A DNA stretch of 12,245 nt from CAZYZQ01 sp964652075 (GCA_964652075.1 CAZYZQ010000071.1:1-12245); one strand, 5' to 3'. Shown: positions 1-7,369, counted from the stretch's first letter. Numbers and translations are program-made. Notes: generated by a model from the letters alone, not told the origin.

Positions 1-568
1 CCACGATCATGGACACCAGATCCTGCGGCGAGGTGACGACGATCACGCCGTCGATCGGCAGGGACTGGAACACCGTCAGCGGCACGTCGCCCGTCCCGGG
101 CGGCATATCGACGAACAGATAGTCCACGTCTTTCCAAACGACGTCCGTCCAGAACTGCTTGACCGTGCCGGCGATGATCGGCCCGCGCCACAATACCGGG
201 TCTGTCTCATGCTCCAGCAGGAGGTTAATCGACATGATCTGCACGCTGTTCTCGCTCACGACCGGCAGCAGCCCCTCCGCCACCGCGCCGGGGCGGTCCT
301 GAATGCCGAACGCCTTCGGGATCGACGGGCCGGTGATATCCGCGTCGAGCACGCCGACCCGGTACCCCTTCTTGCGCATGGCGTTCGCCAGCATCGCCGT
401 CACGGTGGACTTGCCGACGCCGCCCTTGCCCGAGACAACGGCGATCACGTTTTTCACATTGGACGCCGGGTTTGCCGGGGCCAGCAGCGACTCCGGCTCC
501 TGCCGGCTCGCGCAGTTCGAGCTGCACGACGAGCAGCTGCCGGAGCAGCCTTCTTCTTCAACAAACAT
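1..568 (-). CDS. mrp: Mrp/NBP35-type Fe-S cluster carrier P-loop ATPase (3' end outside window)
   Basis: This frame starts at ATG 568 and stays open to the window edge, giving the first 189 residues; the C-terminus is missing. A deviant Walker A, GKGGVGKST (residues 47-55, with the signature lysine K48), places it in the MinD/Mrp/NBP35 group. DADITGPSIP (75-84) and VDMPPGTGD (153-161) are the switch and Walker B regions characteristic of Mrp/ApbC/NBP35 rather than MinD or ParA. Known members bind a [4Fe-4S] cluster at a dimer interface and pass it to apoproteins in the cytoplasm; the C-terminal CxxC pair that would bridge it lies outside the window. The N-terminus has four cysteines in 12 residues (C8, C12, C15, C19), as in NBP35-like proteins with an extra N-terminal cluster. 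It has its own consensus promoter (603-631) and an AAGGGAAG ribosome site, yet lies in the same direction just after the ydcF-like gene, so operon readthrough is also possible. Confidence 0.93.
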   Translation of the reverse strand, partial: MFVEEEGCSGSCSSCSSNCASRQEPESLLAPANPASNVKNVIAVVSGKGGVGKSTVTAMLANAMRKKGYRVGVLDADITGPSIPKAFGIQDRPGAVAEGLLPVVSENSVQIMSINLLLEHETDPVLWRGPIIAGTVKQFWTDVVWKDVDYLFVDMPPGTGDVPLTVFQSLPIDGVIVVTSPQDLVSMIV

Positions 569-602
569 CGTGGGATCTTCCCTTCTTCTGAATAGTATTC
601 TT

Positions 603-631
603 ATTATAGGGTGCCTCGCATGGCTTGTCAA
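603..631 (-). promoter_or_regulatory. Consensus sigma-A promoter for mrp
   Basis: On the minus strand TTGACA (626-631) is followed after exactly 17 bases by TATAAT (603-608). Both hexamers match the housekeeping consensus fully. Transcription should start near 596, leaving a leader of about 28 bases before ATG 568. It lies immediately after the stop codon of the ydcF-like gene (645-647), with no terminator between, so mrp can be made from this promoter and perhaps also by readthrough. Confidence 0.88.
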
Positions 632-644
632 GATACGCGCTCCG

Positions 645-1385
645 TCAGGCGAAGGCGGCAACCACAAACGCCTTGCAGTAGGCAAACACCTCGCGCAGCA
701 GGTCGCACCAGCGCACAACGATCGGCGTTGTCCGGCTTCCGATGCCGTTGGTCTCCAAATCCAGCGTCCCGGCGATCCAGCACGCGCGCGAGACATGGAA
801 GTCGCTCGTCACAATCACCAGCGACACGTCGTCGCGCCCGACCAGCGCCATGCTGTTTTGCAGGTTCTCGCGCGTGTTGTGCGCCCGCGTCTCGGCAATG
901 ACGCGCGACATATCCGCGCCGTGCGCCTCCAGATACGCCGCCATGACGTTTCCCTCGGCAATCTCCTCATCCGCGCCCTGGCCGCCGGAGACGATCACTA
1001 CAAGCTCCGGGTTCCGCTCCATCAGTTCCAGCGTCAGATCCAGCCGCTCGCGCAGCGTCCGCGAGGGCGTCTGCCCGTTGACCCTGCATCCGAGCACAAC
1101 AGCGTAGTCGGCCTGCTCCGCCTCCGCCCAAGCGTTCTCGCCGCTCCCGGAGACGGTCGCCATCGCAATAAAAATCACGCACACGCCTGCCGCCATCAAC
1201 CCGGCCAGCACACGGTACAGCTTCTCTTTTTCGAACCGGCGCAGCAGCCAGAGCGCGATCAGCCCCAGCGCAAACGCCGCAAAGCACAGCGCCGCCACCC
1301 GCGTCTCCACCAGCCCGAACAGATACAGTCCCGCGGCAAACGCCAGAAAAACTGCCCCCAGAAGGAGCTGCCAATTCTTTTTCAT
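645..1385 (-). CDS. YdcF/SanA/ElyC-like DUF218 membrane protein
   Basis: The 246-residue protein begins with three hydrophobic segments (about 6-24, 30-48 and 57-79) and then a soluble DUF218 domain (about 94-240). Family hallmarks are VLGCRVNGQTPS (97-108), the arginine-rich LRERLD (111-116), VSGGQG (132-137), ETRAHNTRENL (165-175) and VTSDFHVSRA (192-201). DUF218 proteins such as SanA and ElyC are linked to envelope integrity and lipid-carrier or peptidoglycan metabolism, but no specific reaction is established, so none is assigned. The start ATG (1385) overlaps the ABC-F stop by four bases (ATGA) and has GGAGGTG seven bases upstream, which points to translational coupling. It is the last gene of the comEC operon. 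The family call is secure; the role is unknown. Confidence 0.88.
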   Translation of the reverse strand: MKKNWQLLLGAVFLAFAAGLYLFGLVETRVAALCFAAFALGLIALWLLRRFEKEKLYRVLAGLMAAGVCVIFIAMATVSGSGENAWAEAEQADYAVVLGCRVNGQTPSRTLRERLDLTLELMERNPELVVIVSGGQGADEEIAEGNVMAAYLEAHGADMSRVIAETRAHNTRENLQNSMALVGRDDVSLVIVTSDFHVSRACWIAGTLDLETNGIGSRTTPIVVRWCDLLREVFAYCKAFVVAAFA

Positions 1386-3262
1386 GCTTCCACCTCCGCG
1401 CTAAGCGCTTCCCACTGTTCATAGAGCCGGTCGAGCGCCGCCTGCGCCGCCGCTTTTTCCTCCATCAGGCGGCCAAGGTCAACATAGTCCGCACCGGCCG
1501 CTGTAATCTGCGGATCGAAATCGGCAACGAGCTGCTCCTGTTTTTCGATCTCGCGCTCGAGCCGGGCGAGCTGCTTGGCGGCGTCCTTCGTACTTTTCGG
1601 CCGTTCCGGCTTCTCCTTCTTGGGCTTCTCCTGCCGCGCCGGCTGCGGCTGCGCGGCCTCCCGCGCCTTCATCTCCCGGTACTTCCGGTAGCCGAACGGA
1701 TAGTCATGGATCTCCCCGCCGTCCAGCTCCCAGACGCGCTCTGCGAACTTGTCCACAAAATAGCGGTCGTGTGAGACGAAGATCAGCGCGCCGCCGTAGC
1801 TGTCGATCGCCTGCTCGATCCACTCGCGCGAAGCGATGTCCAGATGGTTGGTCGGCTCGTCGAGGATCAGAAGGTTGATCTTCTCATCCATCAGCATGCA
1901 CAGCCGCAGGCGGCTCTGCTCGCCGCCGGAGAGCACCGAAACGGGCTTGAACACATCCTCGCCCTGAAACAGGAACGCGCCCAGCCGGTCGCGCGCCTGC
2001 TGCGTCGTCATGTTTTTCTCCCAGAGCATTGTGTCAAGCAGGCTGCGCTCCGGGTGGTCAAAATGGATGATCTGCGGCAGATACGCCAGCTTCACAGACG
2101 GCCCGAAGCGCAGCTTCCCCGCCGTCGCCTGCTCCTCGTCCATGAGGATCTTCAAAAACGTGGATTTTCCGGTTCCGTTGTCGCCCAGAAAGGCGATCCG
2201 CTCGCCGCCCTGCACCAGCAGGTTCACGTTGTGGAACAGTTCGCGTTCCCCGAACGCTTTCGACAGCCCTTTGATTGCCAGCACCTCGTCGCCGAAGAAG
2301 TCCGTCTCGCCGAATCCGGCGCGCATCGTGCGGTCCTTCGTCGGGCGCTCCGTCTTCTCGATGCGCTCCATGCGGTGCTGGATCGACATGGCGCGGCGGT
2401 AGAGCGTGCGGTTGTTGATGCCCCAGCCCTTCATCCGCTCCACCGTATAGCCGAGCTGCTTGAGCTTGGCCTGCTCCTGCTCAAACTGGCGCAGCTGCAG
2501 CTCGTAGCGCGCCTGCTTTTCCTCGACATAGAACGAGTAGTTCCCGCTGTAAAACTCCGCCTTCCCGCCGCGCAGCTCCACAATCCGCGTAACCACCCGG
2601 TCGAGGAAGAACCGGTCGTGCGAGATGGTCAGAACCGTGCCCTTGTACTTGAGCAGATACTCCTCGAGCCACTCCACGCTGCGCATATCGAGGTGGTTCG
2701 TCGGCTCATCCAGCAGCAGGATCTCCGTCTTTTCCAGCAGCAGCCGCGCCAGATTGACGCGCGTCTTCTCACCGCCCGAGAGCATGGAAAAGAGCTGCGT
2801 GCGCATCGAGCCGGGAATGTCCAGACCGGCGCAGATCTTGTCGATCTCCGTGTCCATCGTATACCCGCCGCCCGTCTCATAGCGGATTTGCAGCGCATCA
2901 TACTCGCGCAGAATCTGCGGATCCGTCCGCTCGGCCATCTGCGCCTCCAGCGCCTCCATCCGGCGCTTTATCCCGCGCAGCTCCGCAAACGCCGCGCGCA
3001 GCACATCCTCCACACTGTAGCCCGCCGGGAAGTTCGGAATCTGCGAAATCAGCCCCAGCTTCTTGCCCGGCGCAATCATGATCTCGCCCTCGTCCGGCGT
3101 CAGTTCGCCGGTCAGCAGGCGGAACACGGTCGTCTTTCCCGTGCCGTTCTTGCCGAGCAGGCCGACCCGCTCGCCCTCCTGCACCTCAAAGCTCAGGCCG
3201 TCCAGTAAATTGTTGTCCTTTTCAAAGGCCTTGACCAGGCCCTTGACGCTGATATCAATCAT
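1382..3262 (-). CDS. ABC-F family ATPase (YdiF/Uup-like, with C-terminal coiled coil)
   Basis: This 626-residue soluble protein has two ABC cassettes and no membrane segment. Cassette 1 has Walker A GKNGTGKTT (37-45), signature LSGGEK (161-166) and Walker B ILLLDEPTNHLD (181-192). Cassette 2 has GDNGTGKST (360-368), LSGGEQ (444-449) and LLILDEPTNHLD (464-475). DEPTNHLD in both cassettes is diagnostic of ABC-F. A charged helical linker (about 243-325) corresponds to the P-site tRNA interaction motif, and a Lys/Glu-rich tail with a predicted coiled coil (about 535-625) resembles the Uup/YdiF C-terminal domain. ABC-F proteins bind the ribosomal E site and rescue or tune stalled translation; some give antibiotic resistance. 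Nothing here identifies a resistance subclass, so a housekeeping translation factor is the safer reading. It overlaps the upstream Toprim gene by eight bases and has GGAG seven bases before its ATG. Confidence 0.95.
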   Translation of the reverse strand: MIDISVKGLVKAFEKDNNLLDGLSFEVQEGERVGLLGKNGTGKTTVFRLLTGELTPDEGEIMIAPGKKLGLISQIPNFPAGYSVEDVLRAAFAELRGIKRRMEALEAQMAERTDPQILREYDALQIRYETGGGYTMDTEIDKICAGLDIPGSMRTQLFSMLSGGEKTRVNLARLLLEKTEILLLDEPTNHLDMRSVEWLEEYLLKYKGTVLTISHDRFFLDRVVTRIVELRGGKAEFYSGNYSFYVEEKQARYELQLRQFEQEQAKLKQLGYTVERMKGWGINNRTLYRRAMSIQHRMERIEKTERPTKDRTMRAGFGETDFFGDEVLAIKGLSKAFGERELFHNVNLLVQGGERIAFLGDNGTGKSTFLKILMDEEQATAGKLRFGPSVKLAYLPQIIHFDHPERSLLDTMLWEKNMTTQQARDRLGAFLFQGEDVFKPVSVLSGGEQSRLRLCMLMDEKINLLILDEPTNHLDIASREWIEQAIDSYGGALIFVSHDRYFVDKFAERVWELDGGEIHDYPFGYRKYREMKAREAAQPQPARQEKPKKEKPERPKSTKDAAKQLARLEREIEKQEQLVADFDPQITAAGADYVDLGRLMEEKAAAQAALDRLYEQWEALSAEVEA

Positions 3263-3851
3263 AGTCTTTCTCCATCAGATCAAAAAACGCCTGCCGCGTG
3301 TAGAGCGCGTTCAACGCCTCCAACAGGCCGTTTGTGCTCAGGTGTTCCGGCAGCGACAGCCGTCTGAGCAGGGCCACACGCCTCTCCGCGCTCCCTGCCT
3401 GCCCGGTCAGGCCGGCAAGATACAAATCGCTTTTTGCAATCTCCGGCTCGTGCTTCTGCGGTGCCTGCTCATCCAGCACTGTCGCGCCCGCGTTGCGCAG
3501 CGCCGTAATCAGCACCTCCGGCCGCATCCCTTCTACGCCGAGCTTTCCCTCCTTGCCGGGCGCGCGTTTGCGCTTCTCTTTTCCCGCGACATCCGGGATA
3601 TAGGCATGCTTCACACACGCCTTGGGCAGCGCGCCCCTGAGATAGCCCCGGATCACAAAGCCCGCGCCGTCGGAGTCGGTCAGGACAATCAGCCCCCGCT
3701 CGCGCGCCACGCGGCGCAAAAGCTCCAAAAGCGCATGATCGTTCATCACCCCGAAGCCGCGCGTCTCAAACACCGGCGCGTCCACAACCTGCCGGAGCGT
3801 GTTGCGGTCATAGCGCCCCTCGACCAGAATGGCCTCCCGAATCCGGATCAT
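3255..3851 (-). CDS. Toprim-DUF4093 protein, RNase M5-like (5S rRNA maturation family)
   Basis: The 198-residue protein has an N-terminal Toprim domain (about 5-88) with the metal-binding glutamate in VEGRYD (E11) and the DxD pair in LTDSDGAG (D59, D61). A DUF4093-like C-terminal part follows (about 140-195: SDLYLAGLTG, then an AERR segment and LSTNGLLEALNAL). This is the architecture of ribonuclease M5, which trims 5S rRNA precursors on the ribosome in Gram-positive bacteria. Between the domains is a Lys/Arg-rich stretch (about 90-105), and GVEGM stands where I recall an IEH-like motif in Bacillus RNase M5, so this may be a clostridial subfamily; cleavage of 5S precursor is inferred. An ATG 57 bases upstream (3908) is in frame but lies inside holA and encodes a Cys/Arg-rich stretch unlike the family. 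The chosen ATG has GGAGG six bases before it and sits one base after the holA stop. Confidence 0.85.
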   Translation of the reverse strand: MIRIREAILVEGRYDRNTLRQVVDAPVFETRGFGVMNDHALLELLRRVARERGLIVLTDSDGAGFVIRGYLRGALPKACVKHAYIPDVAGKEKRKRAPGKEGKLGVEGMRPEVLITALRNAGATVLDEQAPQKHEPEIAKSDLYLAGLTGQAGSAERRVALLRRLSLPEHLSTNGLLEALNALYTRQAFFDLMEKDYD

Positions 3852-3852
3852 C

Positions 3853-4899
3853 TCACACCTCCGACAGCTGCAACAGCAGCATCTCCAAAAGCCGCGCCGG
3901 GCTGTCATAAGACGTCTTCATCTTCCAGTCCGTTTCGGCGGCGAGCATCGCCGCGCGGCGGCACCACGCGGTCGGGCACTTGGCCGCAGCCGCCATGGTC
4001 TTTCTGGCCGGATAGTCCCGCAGGCCGCATACCCGCGCCAGGCTGTCCGCCCCCTTGCCGCGCTCCGAGAGCGTGCGCGCATAGTAAAGCCGCCGCAGCT
4101 GCCCGCCGATGGCCGCCAATATCGGGATCGGCTCCTCCTGCATCTGCAACAGCACGCGCAGAAGCCGCAGCGCCTCGTCAAAGTTCTTCGCCGCCACGGC
4201 GTCCGTGATGTCGAACACCGCCGCGTCCAGCACCGGCTCGACCACCGCGTCGATCGAGGATTTCTGGATACGCCCGCCCGCCTGATAGGCCGCGACCTTC
4301 TCAATCTCCATGTTCAGCGTCGTCATATCCCCGCCGGTGCGGAAGATGAGATACTGACACAGCTCGTCCGGGATCTCCTTCCCCGCCGCCTTGAAGTGCC
4401 GCCGCACCCATGCGCCAAGCTCCCGCTGGCTCTGCTTTGCGAACTCCACAACCTGCGCGTTCTTTGCAATCGCGGAGGACAGGCTTTTCATGCGCCCGTC
4501 CGGCTTCCACGCCACAATGTCGTAGACAAACACCACAACGCAGTACTCCGGCAGCTCCGCAAGCATCTGCGCCATCCGCTCCCGCTGCGCCTCCGGCAGA
4601 TGGAACAGATCGCAGTCGTCCACCTGCACCAGCGTCCGCTCGGCCATCATCGGCAGCGATTCGACCGCATCCTCAAAGGCCTCGCAGGAAAAGGCGCCGC
4701 TCTCCAGCCGGTGGAAGTTAAACGACTCCGCCGGGCCTTCGAGTACCTTTCTCTTCACCATCGCCAGATAGTGCTCGCGCAAAAACGCCTCCTCGCCGTA
4801 GAAGACATAGAGCCTGCGCAGCGTCCCGGCCTTCAGATCGGCCTTGAACTGCCGCAGCGCCTCGCCCTCCTCGGGCTTTTTCTGTTTTCCGTAGGCCAA
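3853..4899 (-). CDS. holA: DNA polymerase III delta subunit (clamp-loader wrench)
   Basis: The 348-residue product matches HolA in length and pattern. It has the N-terminal RRLYVFYGEEAFL segment typical of the AAA+-like delta fold (no working Walker A), LVQVDDCDLFHLPEAQ, then VVFVYDIVAWKPDGR. The helical lid follows, with LCQYLIFRTGGDMTTLNMEIEK, and a C-terminal collar with LRLLRVLLQMQEEPIPILAAIGGQLRRLY. Delta opens the beta sliding clamp during loading onto primed DNA. The start is uncertain: GTG 4908 gives three more residues and overlaps comEC by four bases, but has no spaced ribosome site. AGAGGTG (4906-4912) sits six bases before TTG 4899, so TTG is preferred. comEC-holA adjacency is common in Firmicutes; there rpsT often follows, whereas here an RNase M5-like gene does. 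Confidence 0.93.
   Translation of the reverse strand: MAYGKQKKPEEGEALRQFKADLKAGTLRRLYVFYGEEAFLREHYLAMVKRKVLEGPAESFNFHRLESGAFSCEAFEDAVESLPMMAERTLVQVDDCDLFHLPEAQRERMAQMLAELPEYCVVVFVYDIVAWKPDGRMKSLSSAIAKNAQVVEFAKQSQRELGAWVRRHFKAAGKEIPDELCQYLIFRTGGDMTTLNMEIEKVAAYQAGGRIQKSSIDAVVEPVLDAAVFDITDAVAAKNFDEALRLLRVLLQMQEEPIPILAAIGGQLRRLYYARTLSERGKGADSLARVCGLRDYPARKTMAAAAKCPTAWCRRAAMLAAETDWKMKTSYDSPARLLEMLLLQLSEV
3856..3862 (-). promoter_or_regulatory. Shine-Dalgarno site fixing the start of the RNase M5-like gene
   Basis: GGAGGTG on the minus strand lies with its GGAGG six bases before ATG 3851. It overlaps the last codons of holA, so the two genes are probably translationally coupled. It favours 3851 over the in-frame ATG at 3908. 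Confidence 0.8.
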
Positions 4900-4904
4900 T
4901 CCAA

Positions 4905-7154
4905 TCACCTCTTTACTGTAATGGTGCCGTGCAGATCCGTCCGGAACACCTGCGCACCGGCTGCGGCAATCCGCTCCAGCGTCTGCGCGGCCGGATGCCC
5001 GTAGCGGTTGTTTTCCCCGACTGAGATCAGCACAAATTCCGGCCGGAGCGCACGCAGAAGATCCGCGCTCGTGCTGGTCTTCGCGCCGTGGTGGCCCGCA
5101 ACCAGCACCTCAATATCCGGCAGCTGCGCCGTGTGCAGCAGCCGCCGCTCCATGCGCGCGGTCAAATCGCCGGTTGCCAGAATGTCATAGTCTCCAAAGC
5201 TCGCCAGCACCGCCAGACAGCCGTCGTTGTCATTTTCATACGAGCGCGGCGCAAAGATCGTCACGCTCCCGGTACCGACCGTGAGCAGCAGATCCTCCTC
5301 CACAAAGTGGACCTTCGTCCCCGCCGCCTCCAATGCAGAGAGCACCGCCGCCCGGTTCCCGGAATCATCCTCCAGATCCGGCAAGAAGGCATCCGTCACC
5401 TCGATGCGCTGCAACAGCTGCAAAACACCCATGCAGTGATCCGCATCGTAATGACTCACGACCAGCGCGTCCAGCCTCCGGCTTCCGAGGCTGTTGAGAT
5501 AGCGCGCCGCCGTCTCGCCCGCGTCGTCCGGATTGCTGCCGCCGCAGTCTACCATCACGCTCCGCCCGCCGGCTGTGAGCACAAGGCATTGCCCCTGCCC
5601 CACATCGAGCGCGGCGAAGCGCATCACCGCCAGCCGCGCCTCCAGCGCGGAGAGCAGCAGGCAGAGGCACAGCGCACCCGCCACCATAGGAACCGCCGTC
5701 CAGCGCCGCTGTCCCTTCTTCGCGGCCAGCACCAGCGCAAGCGCCAGATAGGCGTAGATCAGGAAGAAGACAATATAATTTGAGGTCGTATACACCGCCG
5801 CAAACGGCAGCCGGGAGAGCAGCATCGTCCCGCCGAGCACCACCCGCGCGGGCCATGCCAGCACCCAACCAGCTGCGGCACCCAAGGGCCGAAACAGGAC
5901 GCCCAACAGGCAGACAAGGAATCCGCCCGCGAACAGCCCCGTCACAATCCACAAAAACAGCAGATTCGCCACCGGCGCAATCAGCGAGACAAGGCCGAAA
6001 TAGTACGCCGTCAGCGGCAGCGTCAAAAGGCTCGCGCCGACCGTCGCGCTGACAGACGCCGAGAACCATCGCGCAATCCGGTTGCGTACACGGTGCTTTT
6101 TGCGTGAGAGCTTCGCATACAGGAAATCATGCACCGGCCGTGCAAACAGCAGAAGCCCCGCAACCGCCAGAAACGAGAGCTGCAAACCAACGTGCAGAAC
6201 CGCATACGGATTCTGCCCCAGCAGGACCAGCAGCCCAAAGGCCAGCGACGTCGGCGCGTCCGGCTCCCGTCGCACAAGCGGCGCAAGCAGCGACAGGGCG
6301 CACAGCAGCAGCGCCCGCACCGTGCCGGGCGACGCCCCGGCCATCAGCGTGAAGAGCAGCAGCATCGGGATGCCGAAAACTGCCAGCCGTTTTCGGCCGC
6401 GTCCCAGCAGCAGCACCAAAAAGGTCAGAAGCACCGACACGTGCATCCCGGAGACCGCGACCATGTGATAAACGCCGCAAATCTGCATGGCGTTCTTCTG
6501 CGGATATCCCAGACCGCTCTTATCGCCGGTCAGAAGCGCGTGGAACAATCCCTCGACATCCGCCGGGAACAGGTGCAGCTTCTGGATATGCCACGCCCAG
6601 CTCGCGGGCCATTCGCGCCATGAGAGCCGCTCCGGCCGGAACCGCGTCCACGCTCCGTCCGTCGTCAGGCGCAGCGGCACGCCTGTGGAATATCCGTAGC
6701 GCAGCGTCATGTCCCTGTCGCGGTTATAAGCCGCAACCTGAAAGCTTCCACGCAGCTCGTCGCCGGGCCGCAGCTCCGGAATATCTTCATTCAAATACAG
6801 CACTGCCCGGTACTGCCGGCCGTCCTTGGAAAAGCGAACCGTCGCGCTGGTGCCATACGCCGTCTTCCCCGGCAGCGTGTGAACCGTTACAACCCCGTCG
6901 AACTGCATTCCCTCCAGCTTTTGGGCCGGCGTAATGCGCAGCGCATGATACGCCCAGAGCGCACCGATCGCAAAGAGCACGCCGAAACACGCAACAAAGA
7001 CGCGCCGCCGGTGCTTCCACCGTCGCAGCAGAAGGCTCGCCGGAACGCCGAGCGCCGCAAGCGCCAGAACCGCCCAGACGGCAGCCTCCGGCAGCAGCAG
7101 CGCGGCCAGCAGTGCAGCCGCCATGGGGAACACAAACAGGCACAGCGTCCGCAT
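4905..7154 (-). CDS. comEC: ComEC/Rec2 DNA-uptake channel with metallo-beta-lactamase domain
   Basis: This 749-residue membrane protein is full length. Hydrophobic segments near 5-42 and 52-70 lead into a soluble OB-like DUF4131 region (about 75-165). The polytopic competence domain runs from about 195 to 510 and contains FHALLTGDKSGL and YHMVAVSGMHVS (229-240), the family hallmark. The C-terminal metallo-beta-lactamase domain (about 510-749) has ALDVGQGQ, MVDCGGS, VSHYDADH (H568, D570, D572, H573), ATGDL (660-664) and AGHHGAKTS (686-694). ComEC passes single-stranded DNA across the cytoplasmic membrane; the C-terminal domain is proposed to degrade the other strand. An in-frame ATG at 7211 is rejected because it lies in the promoter -35 element; ATG 7154 has GGGAGGG six bases upstream. 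No comEA or comEB precedes it here. It heads the operon that continues into holA. Confidence 0.95.
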   Translation of the reverse strand: MRTLCLFVFPMAAALLAALLLPEAAVWAVLALAALGVPASLLLRRWKHRRRVFVACFGVLFAIGALWAYHALRITPAQKLEGMQFDGVVTVHTLPGKTAYGTSATVRFSKDGRQYRAVLYLNEDIPELRPGDELRGSFQVAAYNRDRDMTLRYGYSTGVPLRLTTDGAWTRFRPERLSWREWPASWAWHIQKLHLFPADVEGLFHALLTGDKSGLGYPQKNAMQICGVYHMVAVSGMHVSVLLTFLVLLLGRGRKRLAVFGIPMLLLFTLMAGASPGTVRALLLCALSLLAPLVRREPDAPTSLAFGLLVLLGQNPYAVLHVGLQLSFLAVAGLLLFARPVHDFLYAKLSRKKHRVRNRIARWFSASVSATVGASLLTLPLTAYYFGLVSLIAPVANLLFLWIVTGLFAGGFLVCLLGVLFRPLGAAAGWVLAWPARVVLGGTMLLSRLPFAAVYTTSNYIVFFLIYAYLALALVLAAKKGQRRWTAVPMVAGALCLCLLLSALEARLAVMRFAALDVGQGQCLVLTAGGRSVMVDCGGSNPDDAGETAARYLNSLGSRRLDALVVSHYDADHCMGVLQLLQRIEVTDAFLPDLEDDSGNRAAVLSALEAAGTKVHFVEEDLLLTVGTGSVTIFAPRSYENDNDGCLAVLASFGDYDILATGDLTARMERRLLHTAQLPDIEVLVAGHHGAKTSTSADLLRALRPEFVLISVGENNRYGHPAAQTLERIAAAGAQVFRTDLHGTITVKR

Positions 7155-7160
7155 CTTCGT

Positions 7161-7167
7161 CCCTCCC
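7161..7167 (-). promoter_or_regulatory. Shine-Dalgarno site fixing the comEC start
   Basis: GGGAGGG on the minus strand ends six bases before ATG 7154. With the promoter just upstream, it decides for this start over the longer reading from 7211. Confidence 0.8.
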
Positions 7168-7182
7168 GCACAGTCTTCTCCT

Positions 7183-7211
7183 ATTATACGGGAAAAGTCG
7201 CCGCTTGGCAA
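7183..7211 (-). promoter_or_regulatory. Sigma-A promoter of the comEC-holA operon
   Basis: On the minus strand TTGCCA (7206-7211) is separated by 17 bases from TATAAT (7183-7188). The -10 is perfect and the -35 has one mismatch. Transcription should begin near 7176, about 22 bases before the comEC ATG. The -35 lies in a GCCGCTT/AAGCGGC inverted repeat (7200-7224), and a DnaA-box sequence lies 14 bases further upstream. No other clear promoter is visible in the five-gene array, so it probably serves them all. Confidence 0.82.
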
Positions 7212-7224
7212 GCAAAGAAGCGGC
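7200..7224. repeat. 7-bp inverted repeat over the comEC -35 element
   Basis: GCCGCTT (7200-7206) and AAGCGGC (7218-7224) form perfect arms around an 11-base spacer that contains most of the -35 hexamer. This is the layout expected of an operator, though a remnant transcription terminator reading on the minus strand (the stem is followed by GACTTTT) is an alternative. Confidence 0.45.
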
Positions 7225-7233
7225 TGTGGATAA
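7225..7233 (-). promoter_or_regulatory. Perfect DnaA-box sequence upstream of comEC
   Basis: The minus strand reads TTATCCACA, the consensus DnaA box, 14 bases upstream of the comEC -35. It is the only perfect copy I noticed, so there is no origin-like cluster. A single 9-mer can occur by chance; its place at the promoter of an operon carrying a replication gene (holA) makes it worth recording. Confidence 0.4.
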
Positions 7234-7369
7234 CTGTTCGGCGTAAAATCAGTACAGGAAACAGCGCATCATTTTTTCGTTGCACCGTTTTTCGCATGAT
7301 TCCCACACGTGCTCCCAGTCTCCTACCCTCCAGTTTCAATTTATGAAGCAAAATCAAAGCAGTGAAACA

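Noticed and set aside
303..1424. Plus-strand open frame of about 370 codons opposite mrp and the ydcF-like gene
   Set aside because: It crosses two supported genes and a consensus promoter on the other strand, and its product has no recognisable motif.
1844..3208. Plus-strand open frame of about 450 codons opposite the ABC-F gene
   Set aside because: The Arg/His/Leu-rich product is typical of the antisense frame of a GC-rich gene; the minus strand encodes complete ABC-F motifs.
3852..3908. Longer N-terminus for the RNase M5-like protein from ATG 3908
   Set aside because: The added 19 residues are Cys/Arg-rich, overlap holA, and lie upstream of the strong SD site at 3856-3862.
3829..5004. 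Plus-strand open frame of about 390 codons opposite holA
   Set aside because: Same reasoning: an Arg/His-rich shadow without a ribosome site or domain, opposite a well-supported gene.
7155..7211. Longer ComEC N-terminus from ATG 7211
   Set aside because: The codon lies in the promoter -35 element and upstream of the predicted transcription start, whereas ATG 7154 has a well-placed SD site.
7225..7233. Replication origin at the DnaA-box sequence
   Set aside because: There is one perfect box only, with no box cluster, no AT-rich unwinding element tied to it, and no dnaA or dnaN nearby.
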